DNA of 64,000 nucleotides from Desulfobacterales bacterium. GTDB lineage: Bacteria > Desulfobacterota > Desulfobacteria > Desulfobacterales > JAAELO01. The first letter of the stretch is position 1. Each line of letters starts with the position of its first letter. The position numbers and the translations under genes are program-made. Positions 43,931 through 51,907 of this stretch are shown piece after piece. A model generated the notes under the pieces. The model ran no database searches, was not told the origin of the DNA, and worked only from the letters and a program-made list of their open reading frames with translations. The stretch spans positions 1 through 64,000 of the forward strand of contig JAAELO010000380.1 in NCBI GenBank assembly GCA_024226555.1. Reading direction: 5' to 3'.

Positions 43931-44693
43931 TAAAGGTGGCAGCAGGGGCAATTTTACTACCACACTTTTGTTTGTATTTCGTAGTCTTTAACAAAATTTG
44001 AATTAGTTATCTTCAGACAATCAGAAGACACCCTTGGTTTCCGGTCGCCCCTCTCACGCGCAAAACTGGTGTTTAACTGAAGAAAATCATCAGTTACTAT
44101 TTATTTAATTGAAAAACATGGAATTAAATTTTTTTTACATAAAAACTAAAGCATTTTTATGTTGGATTTCATCAGTTCAATTCACTCTCACTCAAGATTC
44201 AGATAAAAGGCATTAGAAACAGTCGCAGATTTACAAACAGATACAGCACTTGTAACAGTTCCCAAATGAGCCTTTTTTATTGAATTTGTGGTGTTTGAGT
44301 GAAAAAACTGCCCCGGCGTGTGAAAGAGGCGTTGACGGAATGGTGGACTTTCTGTAAAAAAGAATACAGACATTTATTTTTCTCCTAAGACGAGAAAGGT
44401 TTCTGTTTAGAGTCAACATGGGAGTTGTCGCTTCCGTGTTGCCTCGCGAGTACATCTAATACAAAAACATAATCTAATGAAAGACAATTGACTAACATTT
44501 TAACTATAGTTTTAAATATTATACAAGGGAAAATATTATTTATTTTTAACAGATGAATTTAATTGAGTCGAATTTTGTTTTAAACATAATGTGTTTATCA
44601 AAAGTTTGGACCTCTCTATAAGACTATTGAGGTTTGTCGCATTATTTTGATAAGGTTGTTGAGTAAAGTTTAATAAATATTTCAGGTATTTCT
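43931..44693. other. Gene-free stretch
   Basis: About 760 bases without a supported gene. Short minus-strand frames at 44188-44455 overlap each other, lack ribosome sites and have no recognisable domains. Local patches (around 44030-44090 and 44290-44345) are more GC-rich than the flanks, which may mark decayed foreign DNA. Confidence 0.4.
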
Positions 44694-46328
44694 ATGGAAA
44701 AAGAAACTAAAACTAATGAAAACGAGTCTAAAATAGCAAAGCAAACTCCCCAACTATTAACTATTGAAGAGGCTTGTAAATTTTATAGACGACCTCTTAG
44801 TGAAGAAGCGTATTCTTATACTGATGAAAATGACTTAGAGCATTTGATAATTAACGGAAAAGAGATAGGTAAAGGAAAATGGGTCGACTACAGACATGGA
44901 AGTTATGTTTATGAAGATGAATCTGGCATTTATCATTTAATACGTGATTGTAAAGAGGTTGCAAGGAGTTTGCGTGTAAATATCTATAGTAATGGTGATT
45001 ATTACTATCAGGATGAAGCTGGTATTTCCCGTTTATTTCGAAATGGCAATGAGATTGCCCGGGGTTTAAGTGTAGAGAGTTTTGAGAATGGTGATTATTC
45101 TTACCGGGATGAATCTGGTGTCTACCATCTGATTCGTGATGGCAAAGAGATTGCTGCGGGTTCATTAGTGCATAGTTATGAGGATGGAGGCTATTTCTAC
45201 AGAGCTGAAAAGGTTAATCATTTAGTTATAAATGAAAACATCCTGACTGATATATCTGTCAGGAATTTATCAACGGAAGTAATAAAATTAAATCTATATA
45301 GCTATGGTAATGGAATTTATGAATATCAGGATGAGAATTTCATTTATCATTTGATCGTAGATGGTGTTGATATAAAAAAATATTCTGATTTGCGTACATT
45401 TGATGATGAATTTTTGAGATACAAGGATGAGAACGGTATCTATCATTTGATTCAGAATGGTGAAGAGGTTGCTAAAGGCTTATATGTATGGGGTTATGGA
45501 AATGGTGAGTATGTATATCAGGATGAGAGTAAATTTTATTACTTGATTAGGGCCGGTAAAGAGATTGTAAAGGGTTTGCATATTGATAGTTACGACTTTG
45601 GCGATTACTCTTATCAGGATGAAACAGGAATTTTTCATTTGATTCGCGATGGTAAAGAGATTGCTAAGGGATTATCTGTGCTTAGTTATGAATTTGGAGA
45701 CTTTTCCTACCAGGATGAATCGGGCCTTTTTCATATGATTCGTGATGGTAAAGAAATTGCTAAGGGATCATCTGTGCATAGTTATAATTTTGAAGATTAT
45801 TCTTTCCAGGAGAAATCCGGCCTTTCCAATTTAATCCGTAATGGTAAAGAGATTACTAAGAGATCAGTATATCCTTTTAACAGCAATGATTATTCTTATC
45901 TGGATGATTCTGGTGTTTATAATTTGGTTCGTGATGGAAAAAAGATCGCTAAAGGTTCAACAGTTGGTGTTTTTGATAACAAAGATTACTATTACAAAGA
46001 TACAAAAAAAAGAAAAAGCCGATATCATTTGGTAAGAGATGGCAGAGAGATTGCAAAAGGTTTTGAAGTACATTCTTATGATGATGGTACTTTTACGTAT
46101 AAAAATAGCAATAATATATATAGTACTTGCAGAATAGAAGATGGTTTTGTCTGGGAGTATTTTGGAAAAGAGGAATTAAAAGAAATTTTAAAGGAAGGTG
46201 TTAAAAGAGGATTGTCTGTAAAATCCTGTTCTATCGGAGATTACAAGTGTAGAAATAAACGCAGAAAGGTAATACATTATCTTAAGGTGATGTATGATGG
46301 TGTTTGGAAAAAAATGCAAAAACTCTAA
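44694..46328 (+). CDS. Repeat protein built of 32-residue units
   Basis: A 544-residue protein with no signal peptide or membrane segment. From about residue 35 to 485 it consists of some 14 tandem units of 32 residues. The best ones read YSYQDESGIYHLIRDGKEI followed by AKGLSVHSYDFGD. Invariant positions are Tyr-x-Tyr-x-Asp-Glu, His-Leu-Ile, Asp-Gly-Lys-Glu-Ile and Ser-Tyr-x-x-Gly. The short beta-strand/turn pattern resembles WG/KWG-type repeats and suggests a beta-propeller or beta-solenoid. The C-terminus (about 500-544) is basic (KCRNKRRKVIHYLK). AGG lies 8 nt before the ATG. No function is recognised. Confidence 0.8.
   Translation: MEKETKTNENESKIAKQTPQLLTIEEACKFYRRPLSEEAYSYTDENDLEHLIINGKEIGKGKWVDYRHGSYVYEDESGIYHLIRDCKEVARSLRVNIYSNGDYYYQDEAGISRLFRNGNEIARGLSVESFENGDYSYRDESGVYHLIRDGKEIAAGSLVHSYEDGGYFYRAEKVNHLVINENILTDISVRNLSTEVIKLNLYSYGNGIYEYQDENFIYHLIVDGVDIKKYSDLRTFDDEFLRYKDENGIYHLIQNGEEVAKGLYVWGYGNGEYVYQDESKFYYLIRAGKEIVKGLHIDSYDFGDYSYQDETGIFHLIRDGKEIAKGLSVLSYEFGDFSYQDESGLFHMIRDGKEIAKGSSVHSYNFEDYSFQEKSGLSNLIRNGKEITKRSVYPFNSNDYSYLDDSGVYNLVRDGKKIAKGSTVGVFDNKDYYYKDTKKRKSRYHLVRDGREIAKGFEVHSYDDGTFTYKNSNNIYSTCRIEDGFVWEYFGKEELKEILKEGVKRGLSVKSCSIGDYKCRNKRRKVIHYLKVMYDGVWKKMQKL
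44800..46150 (+). repeat. About 14 tandem 96-bp coding repeats
   Basis: Units at 45580-45790 are the most alike at DNA level (for example GGTAAAGAGATTGCTAAGGG recurs every 96 bases). This indicates recent unit duplication in the middle of the array, with older units at both ends. Confidence 0.75.
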
Positions 46329-46497
46329 TTAATAGCTGCCCTAAAGAATTTAGATTTCTGCCTTCGAAGCTGTCATAAACCACTATTCCTGGTACGCTCC
46401 AATTGAGTAAATTTTTTTACTGCTTCATTTAAATCATACGAGCAAGTATTCGCTATGCGGATGTCAGTACGTACAATCAGGTTATATAAAAAAGGAG

Positions 46498-46556
46498 TGT
46501 AGGTGGAGCCTAATAATATAGAAATTTAAAAACCTTAGCCAACAACTCCACCTACA
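46498..46556. repeat. Inverted repeat with 37-nt loop
   Basis: TGTAGGTGGAG (46498-46508) and its exact complement CTCCACCTACA (46546-46556) enclose an AT-rich loop. It lies about 100 bases before a good promoter. It could be a terminator, an RNA element or a small mobile relic. It does not match the MITE family. Confidence 0.55.
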
Positions 46557-46652
46557 TGGAAAAGTAAACGTTTTAATTTTGAAATTATTACAACTTTTTT
46601 TCTGTTTCATTTCCATAATGTTAAGAAATGTTAAGCAACCATTAAGTTATGG

Positions 46653-46683
46653 TTTGACAGTTTTTCCTATATTAAAGTAATAA
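46653..46683 (+). promoter_or_regulatory. Sigma-70-type promoter of the split gene
   Basis: TTGACA is followed 18 bases later by TAATAA. A ribosome-like AGAGGAAA lies about 25 bases further on, ahead of the frame that runs into the split gene. Confidence 0.55.
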
Positions 46684-46753
46684 AATTCTAATTTAAAAAA
46701 AGAAAAGAGGAAACAGAATTTTTGCTAAAGCGATTTTAGAATCGAATGAAGGT

Positions 46754-47273
46754 TTGCTTAACATAGATATTAAAAAGAAACTCCAACCCGCATATGATAT
46801 TTTCGTTAGTGAACAGCAGGAAAGTAAAGACTTAAGAATTTTATCTAATTTGCGTTTTGAGGGGATACTTATTCAAGGAAAAAAAACTATGGTATCAAGT
46901 TTTTATTCCTGGGATGAAGTTATTTTAAAATCTTTAATTAGAGAATCTGGAAAACTTAAGGGAATCTCTAATAACTGTTCTTTTGGCAAAATACTTTGTT
47001 ATTTCCAAAAAAAACTGTAATAAAATCGGCTCGTTATTTTTTGAAATGCCTTGTATTTTATCCAAAATTCTAATTATTAGAAGTTCCCTTAATATTAATG
47101 CTACTAAAATAACAAAATTAAAATATGATCAGAATAAAACATACTATGGCATTACTTTATCTAAAGAAGTAAGAATTGATAGATTAAAAAATGTATTTAT
47201 GACAAGTAAACATTTTAACAACCTGGCTTTGAAGCACGAACTCTACTACAATTACTGGACATTAGAAAAGTAG
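46754..47273 (+). pseudogene. Gene split by a MITE insertion (function unknown)
   Basis: Two open frames, 46754 to the repeat and the repeat to 47273, become one frame if the 129-bp element and one TTAA copy are removed. The codons then read GGA AAA CTT AAT ATT AAT GCT ACT across the junction (Gly-Lys-Leu-Asn-Ile-Asn-Ala-Thr). The inserted length of 133 bases shifts the frame, so the present gene is broken. The rebuilt protein has at least 128 residues. The frame is also open upstream to about 46708, without an ATG. Domains are not recognised. The clean junction implies a recent insertion. Confidence 0.8.
46960..47088 (+). mobile_element. MITE copy, subtype A, inserted in a gene, TTAA duplication
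   Basis: A 129-bp element starting GGGAATCTCTAATAACTG and ending AATTATTAGAAGTTCCC, flanked by a perfect TTAA direct repeat (46956-46959, 47089-47092). It differs from the copy at 5802 by one base that I could see. Confidence 0.97.
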
Positions 47274-47295
47274 TTTTTTAAACCCTTTTTCAAAA

Positions 47296-47976
47296 CTATT
47301 CCTTTAATGATTTAATAAAAGACATTATTAATGGATGTGGTGAGTTATTATCAGAGTTTAGTTGTGGTAAAAAAAGTGTTGCAAGAAAAAAAGGGTGGTC
47401 CGGGATCTCAATAACTCTTGCATTTTTATCTTCATCAACCCCTGTAATTTTAAGCTTCCCATCATTTAGATCATTTTGAAATTTATCATTTAAACCATAG
47501 TTGCACTGGAATTTTTCAACAATATTATTTTTGTTGTATGCTTTAAAAGCATGTGTGCCCGATAGTATCTCCATCTCCTGAGATTTACCAGCCAGTGAGC
47601 AGTATAACTTACTCACAATTTCTGTACCATTTTCTCCTGTTTCTTCATGGCAGGCATTTTCAATTTTCAAAACATGTTTAGCATACTCTAACAGAGCATT
47701 TTGAAATCCAGCTCAGGTTCCAAAGTACGGGATTTTTTCCTCCCTGCAATACTTAATAGCAAAGTGTGCTCCTTCAGGATGATCATAATCTCCGGGGGAA
47801 CCCCAAAACCCATCAAATTCATTAAGGTTTGTTTTTGTAATTTTGTTAGTTGGTAGCCATGAAGATCTTATATGTATGGATAATTTTTCTGATATGTGGG
47901 AAAGGGCTTCATTGGTTTTAATCTGTGAAGGCTTGTCGTTAAAATCTCCTATTATTCCAATATTAACATTCTTCAT
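47296..47976 (-). CDS. CTP synthase C-terminal-like selenoprotein (in-frame TGA)
   Basis: Read as one 226-codon gene, although TGA at 47713-47715 would normally split it. The protein is a class I glutamine-amidotransferase-like domain related to the C-terminal half of CTP synthase: GIIGDFNDKPSQIKTNEAL, FDGFWGSPGDY, then IPYFGT-Sec-AGFQNALLEYAKH. Sec88 occupies the place of the nucleophilic Cys (GxCxGFQ). The sequence stays conserved-looking and in frame after it, to HPFFLATLFLPQLNS and PHPLIMSFIK at the end. The catalytic His-Pro-Glu of true amidotransferases is replaced by Leu-Pro-Gln, so glutamine hydrolysis is unlikely. A SECIS-like hairpin follows the TGA. AAGGA precedes the ATG. Families annotated as CTP synthase C-terminal region-related (seleno)protein have this layout. 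Confidence 0.88.
47683..47699 (-). promoter_or_regulatory. Bacterial SECIS-like hairpin
   Basis: On the minus strand AUGCUCU-GUU-AGAGUAU forms a 7-bp stem (one G-U pair) with a GUU loop. The loop starts 20 nt after the UGA, in the range for bacterial SECIS elements, which need a small apical loop with an early G. Confidence 0.75.
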
Positions 47977-48073
47977 ATTTTCCTTTTAAAATATTTAAAT
48001 TTTTTATTAGTTCTAAAATTGTTTACCAAGCTCATATACTATTTTCAGATTTTCATCTTTAAAAGAGCTATCT

Positions 48074-48271
48074 TAAGGCATCATACCACCTAAAATCTCC
48101 ATTTTAGCTTCTTTTACTCCTACACCAAGAAGCCTGTCGTTTAGCATGCTTTCAGCGATTTCAGTATCTTCAAGATGCTGGACTGAGTAACAGCCCCCTT
48201 GTGAATTCAGAAAGAACTTCATTACTAAAAGTATCTTTTGAAGTGTGTTCAAAAAGTATGTAGATATGCAT
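48074..48271 (-). pseudogene. Small gene with a frameshift in a G5 run
   Basis: Downstream of nadR, GGAGGG and an ATG at 48271 open a frame MHIYILFEHTSKDTFSNEVL that stops early. From the G5 run at 48194-48198 a second frame continues as CYSVQHLEDTEIAESMLNDR to a TAA at 48074. With one G fewer they join into a plausible 65-residue protein. This may be a sequencing error, a mutation or a programmed frameshift. The family is not recognised. Confidence 0.5.
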
Positions 48272-48274
48272 AAT

Positions 48275-49282
48275 TTAAATTTTCCCTCCATAAAAATTTG
48301 AATATTTTTCAAATTTACTTAGTACAGATTCAACTCTGTTTATTCTTTCATCAAGACTACCACTTAAAAGAATATAAGGTATATTTCTTTCCTTAAGATC
48401 TGCAATTATTTGTTTTTGAAAAATACCTCTTTTCTGGTCTCCGCTTCTATCCCAAGTATCGTCATATGGAATATCATTATTACAAAGAAAAAAAAGATCG
48501 TACCTTTTATAATTTTGTGAAGCTACCTTTGTAAGATAATCAGGAGCTTTACCATGATAATCTAGTGCGAACATATATGTAGTGATTGCATTGGTATCGA
48601 CAAAGAAGTATTTGTTTGCTTTTAAAACTTCAATATCTTCTATCTCAATATGCCCTTTTGCTATCTCATCAAACGCTTCAAAACCTATCCGCCTGTCGAT
48701 CTGATTTTCCTCCCAGTAATCTCTCCCATATTCTTTTGCAAATGTTGTTTTGTATCTCTCTGCAAGGGCCTCTGTTATTGTGGATTTACCTGTTGACATA
48801 GATCCAACAAAAACAATTTTTGTTATTAAATCTTTATAAACGACATCGGGTACAAACTCTCTGTATCTGTATGGATCAATTCTGATCATGGTTGCAGAGA
48901 TATTATGTTCAGCTCTTTTCTCATCAACCCTTCTGTCAATTGCATTTAAAGCTTTACTAACATGGTCACCATAAAATTCACTACTATAGAAATGTGTTAT
49001 TTTCTGACCTTCGAGAATTCCTAAGATATAATTCTCCTGCTCTATCTCAAATGCTCTCTCATTTGAATAACCTTCGGGTCCATCCCAGCCTTCAATAACT
49101 CTTACATCAGGATAGAGAGTACGAATCCAATTTGCTCTTATATGAAGAGGAGTTTGCATAACAGAGGTATCATAAATTAGTACAAACAGCTCATCCACTT
49201 CTGAAAGGGCTGTTTCTATCATGTATTGATGCCCCCTGTGTAATGGAGCAAATTTTCCAAGAAAAAGACCGGATTTTTTCAT
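48275..49282 (-). CDS. nadR: NadR-like bifunctional NMN adenylyltransferase / ribosylnicotinamide kinase
   Basis: A 335-residue protein with two catalytic parts. Residues 1-160 are a nucleotidyltransferase with GKFAPLHRGHQ (HxGH) and the C-terminal ISATMIRIDPYRY (variant ISTTxIR). Residues 165-325 are a P-loop kinase with GSMSTGKST. The N-terminal helix-turn-helix of enteric NadR is absent, so it is not itself a repressor. It converts nicotinamide riboside to NMN and NAD. It lies 9 bases after pnuC, giving a complete uptake-and-salvage operon. AGAGG precedes the ATG. Confidence 0.92.
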   Translation of the reverse strand: MKKSGLFLGKFAPLHRGHQYMIETALSEVDELFVLIYDTSVMQTPLHIRANWIRTLYPDVRVIEGWDGPEGYSNERAFEIEQENYILGILEGQKITHFYSSEFYGDHVSKALNAIDRRVDEKRAEHNISATMIRIDPYRYREFVPDVVYKDLITKIVFVGSMSTGKSTITEALAERYKTTFAKEYGRDYWEENQIDRRIGFEAFDEIAKGHIEIEDIEVLKANKYFFVDTNAITTYMFALDYHGKAPDYLTKVASQNYKRYDLFFLCNNDIPYDDTWDRSGDQKRGIFQKQIIADLKERNIPYILLSGSLDERINRVESVLSKFEKYSNFYGGKI

Positions 49283-49291
49283 ACGAAACCT

Positions 49292-49996
49292 CTAAACAGT
49301 ATCTTCAGATATGGCGTTCTTATTCCACTTATAGTAGCCATAGACAGCATTTACTAAAAATGCAATCCACATAACAACCATTATTGGCCCATCACTACTT
49401 CCATTGATGTATCTTAAGTACCACATCATAATTGTTACTATATTTAAAGTGATATATAATAACCACTGCTCTTTAAACCGTAAAACCATAAGAATAGTGG
49501 CTACAACCGACAGAACATTTGTTGTTGCATCAATGTATGGTGTATTCTGTTCCGGTATCATTTGCAGTAGTCTGCCCAGAATTAAAGTTGATGTTATGCA
49601 TATTAAAAGAGTGATGATCTTATTTCTTATGCTTAAACCCCTCATCTTAACTGTACTTGATTGTTCATTCATCTTTTTCTTCCACATAACAAAACCAACT
49701 ACGTTCATAGGTGTAAAAAAAATCAGATTTAACCCAACTTCACCAAAAAGATTGTTTTGATAGGCAACGTAGGCATAACTGAATGTTGCAAACATCCCGT
49801 AGATATAGGTCCACAAACTTCCCTTTGCAGCCAGAACAACACACAAAATTCCGGTTATAAGTGCAAAAAAGCTTATTAGTGAATCTGTTGTGAGAAACTC
49901 AACATTCGGGTCCTGTGTGATAACAGTTATAATAATTGCAATAGTTGAAAAAACTGACAGCCAGACTATTTCAAATAGATTCCAGTTTTTTAACAT
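49292..49996 (-). CDS. pnuC: Nicotinamide riboside transporter PnuC
   Basis: A 234-residue membrane protein with about seven helices and PnuC signatures: LAAKGSLWTYIYGMFATFSYAYVAYQNNLFGE, then FFTPMNVVGFVMWKKK and, later, KEQWLLYITLNIVTIMMW. It imports nicotinamide riboside by facilitated diffusion, and NadR traps it by phosphorylation. AAGGAG lies 8 nt before the ATG. A palindromic operator candidate lies about 55-75 bases upstream. Confidence 0.95.
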   Translation of the reverse strand: MLKNWNLFEIVWLSVFSTIAIIITVITQDPNVEFLTTDSLISFFALITGILCVVLAAKGSLWTYIYGMFATFSYAYVAYQNNLFGEVGLNLIFFTPMNVVGFVMWKKKMNEQSSTVKMRGLSIRNKIITLLICITSTLILGRLLQMIPEQNTPYIDATTNVLSVVATILMVLRFKEQWLLYITLNIVTIMMWYLRYINGSSDGPIMVVMWIAFLVNAVYGYYKWNKNAISEDTV

Positions 49997-50049
49997 ATCA
50001 AATACTCCTTAGATAAAATGCAAATAGTGATTCGTGTACACTATCTACA

Positions 50050-50070
50050 ATAGTGTCACATATACACTAT
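50050..50070. promoter_or_regulatory. Candidate operator of the pnuC-nadR operon
   Basis: A perfect inverted repeat, ATAGTGT, 7 bases, ACACTAT. Further near-copies of the half-site (AATAGTG at 50024 and ACACTATC or a similar string just upstream of 50050) suggest several sites. An NAD-responsive repressor of the NrtR or NiaR kind is a natural guess; which one cannot be decided here. Confidence 0.6.
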
Positions 50071-50191
50071 GTCAAGTAATTAATTTTATGAGATCTGCAA
50101 AGCTACTCAAATTAAATAATACAGTGAATTTATAGCAATCCACTGCTTTTTTGAACATATTAATGGATTTTAAATCGGTTGGTCATTTGTG

Positions 50192-50395
50192 TCAGATCCA
50201 GAAAAAAACTTCTCTTAACTTCGGTTGTGTTTTTCTCCATGGGAATAAAATTTCAAGTGAATAAACGAAAAGGGATATGATAGTTAAAGCATAGAAGTAA
50301 TTTACATACCAGGGGTAGCTATTTAAGGTTACTTCACTAAGAAAATATTTGAAAAAGCTCTGGTAAGATTTTAATGCGATCCCTATATATTCCAT
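50192..50395 (-). pseudogene. N-terminal fragment of a sterol desaturase / fatty acid hydroxylase family gene
   Basis: A 67-residue frame: YPWYVNYFYALTIISLFVYSLEILFPWRKTQ then REVFFWI and stop. This matches the amino-terminal membrane part of the family, where the LEILFPWRK stretch is typical. The remaining 200 or so residues with the His-box iron ligands are missing, and the sequence beyond the stop is not coding. There is no ribosome site. It is a dead 5' fragment, with a repeat about 100 bases upstream. Confidence 0.6.
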
Positions 50396-50492
50396 GATTT
50401 TTCAGAATGCCTTATTGAAAAAATGTTGAGTTTCTTCATATGTATTCTAATTGGAAAAGCATAATAAAAATATAATTTTGATATTTAATACA

Positions 50493-50622
50493 GGGAACCT
50501 CTAATAATTAGAATATTTGATGAAAAACAAGGCATAACAAAAAATAACGGGTTGATTTTACTACAGTTTTATTTTTGATATAACGATGTGTTTCGCAAAA
50601 AGATCAGTTATTAGAGGTTCCC
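50493..50622 (-). mobile_element. MITE copy, subtype B, TACA duplication
   Basis: A 130-bp element starting GGGAACCTCTAATAATTAG and ending TTATTAGAGGTTCCC, with a perfect TACA direct repeat (50489-50492, 50623-50626). Confidence 0.95.
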
Positions 50623-50652
50623 TACAATTATTTTAAAGTCTGATAATAAGTT

Positions 50653-50892
50653 CTACTCAACTTTAAGGGTAATCCCCTCTTTCTTAACAAGATCCTTTAC
50701 ACCCGCCTTAACCAAAGAGGGTTTGAAAATCAGCTTTAAAGATTTTACTCCCCTTGCATCAACAAAAGTATCTTCTGCTGTTAATTCAACCTTCTTCAAA
50801 ACCTTTAAACTGCTGTCAAAAAGAATGAAGTGATATCCAAAATAACAATATACGCTAATTCCTAACATTAGTATGAAAATTATTTTTTTCAT
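50653..50892 (-). CDS. Small exported hypothetical protein
   Basis: About 79 residues. The start at 50892 is chosen for the AAAGG 7 nt upstream; the frame extends to 50925. A hydrophobic N-terminus (KKIIFILMLGISVYCYF) is a signal or anchor. The remainder is Lys/Val-rich (LKVLKKVELTAEDTF, KPSLVKAGVKDLVKKEG). No family is recognised. It lies 44 bases downstream of the next gene on the same strand. Confidence 0.55.
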   Translation of the reverse strand: MKKIIFILMLGISVYCYFGYHFILFDSSLKVLKKVELTAEDTFVDARGVKSLKLIFKPSLVKAGVKDLVKKEGITLKVE

Positions 50893-50935
50893 TTTAAAAC
50901 CTTTTTTTAAAATTATAGTCAACAAATATAGAAGC

Positions 50936-51289
50936 TTAAGCTGTTGTTTCCCAATAGCACCTTATGTATATACCTTCATCTTCTATCAAGATATCACTTT
51001 CATTCCATTCATCAACAAAAAACCTGTAAATTGCATTTTTAGATGGTTCATAATTTATATACTTTTTCAAATAGGATAAAATCAGCCCGTGATTTTTATC
51101 ATCAAATTCAACAGGCAACTGGTTTGAAATTATTTGAGAATATGGGAAATAGTCCTCTTCAGATTCAGATGTGGCTTTATAAAACCCAGTATAATTACTG
51201 AACTGTTCATCATCAGCAATTGCTATAATCAGCGATTCTTCTGAACTTGTTGAATCAAATTCATATGGATCTAATATAAGAATTTTCAT
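50936..51289 (-). CDS. Acidic hypothetical protein
   Basis: A 117-residue acidic protein (DPYEFDSTSSEESLIIAIADDEQF, DEWNESDILIEDEGIYIRCYWE). Its ATG overlaps the stop of the preceding gene (ATGA), so the pair is translationally coupled. No family is recognised. The acidic nature and the coupled small partner are reminiscent of immunity/partner pairs, but nothing proves this. Confidence 0.6.
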   Translation of the reverse strand: MKILILDPYEFDSTSSEESLIIAIADDEQFSNYTGFYKATSESEEDYFPYSQIISNQLPVEFDDKNHGLILSYLKKYINYEPSKNAIYRFFVDEWNESDILIEDEGIYIRCYWETTA

Positions 51290-51732
51290 AATACCTCTTC
51301 AAGGCTTTCAAGATAGAAACAAAGCTCTCTGAATATTTCTATATCAGTTATCGATTGTAAATACCTCAGATCAATAAGTTTACCACTTCCAAGATGCTTG
51401 AGAAACTCTGCATTCCAAAGTTCTGTCTCAATAAATCCATTTTCATAGTCATATATCTGTGGCTCAAATTTCTCTATATTTTTACTGAAATAATTAACCT
51501 TTGCAAAACACAGCTTATTTATTCTGAATAGAATCCTTAATATATCGTTTTTAACAAGATAACTATGTTTGAAAATCATTTGTTCATGGGAATTTTCTCT
51601 TCGGGAAACCCAAGACAGATTAGGAGTTGATTCAAGTCCAAACTTTTCAATTATCTTTAATTTTTCGATGGATAACTGTTTTTTTAAAAGATCATCTCTT
51701 GATTCCTGATCTAGTTTTCGTAAATCTCCCAT
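51286..51732 (-). CDS. Hypothetical protein starting at a MITE edge
   Basis: A 148-residue protein rich in Lys, Glu and aromatic residues (SIEKLKIIEKFGLESTPNLSW, GFIETELWNAEFLKHL). The family is unknown. The start ATG is at the very end of a repeat whose terminal AGAGG, 5 nt upstream, can serve as the ribosome site. The native 5' end may have been lost and replaced by the insertion. It is coupled to the acidic protein downstream. Confidence 0.55.
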   Translation of the reverse strand: MGDLRKLDQESRDDLLKKQLSIEKLKIIEKFGLESTPNLSWVSRRENSHEQMIFKHSYLVKNDILRILFRINKLCFAKVNYFSKNIEKFEPQIYDYENGFIETELWNAEFLKHLGSGKLIDLRYLQSITDIEIFRELCFYLESLEEVL

Positions 51733-51903
51733 GGAAACCTCTAATAATTAGAATTTTGATTGAAATACAACGTTTATAAAGTTTACATTTCTTTTTTTTG
51801 AAGATACTCCGTTGTTTTTATTTCTTTTGAAACAATTCAGTTGTTTCGATTTTCAAAACAACGGTAAATAGTTCAGTCAAAAGGCTGTTATTAGAGATTT
51901 CCC
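51733..51903 (-). mobile_element. Long-form MITE copy (171 bp)
   Basis: Left end GGAAACCTCTAATAATTAG, right end TTATTAGAGATTTCCC (one extra T). The interior carries the long-form TTTATAAAG block. There is no matching direct repeat. It fills the gap between the stop of the solute-binding pseudogene (51908) and the start of the gene at 51732. Confidence 0.88.
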
Positions 51904-51907
51904 TCTG

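Noticed and set aside
44188-44455. Two overlapping minus-strand frames (61 and 74 codons)
   Set aside because: Mutually overlapping, no ribosome sites, no domains; left as gene-free DNA.
46983-47273. 96-codon frame starting in a MITE
   Set aside because: Its first 35 codons are repeat-derived and the rest is the 3' part of the split gene, so it is not an independent gene.
50192-50395. Possible selenocysteine at the TGA ending the desaturase-like fragment
   Set aside because: A second TGA follows three codons later and the downstream sequence does not look like the family; simple truncation fits better.
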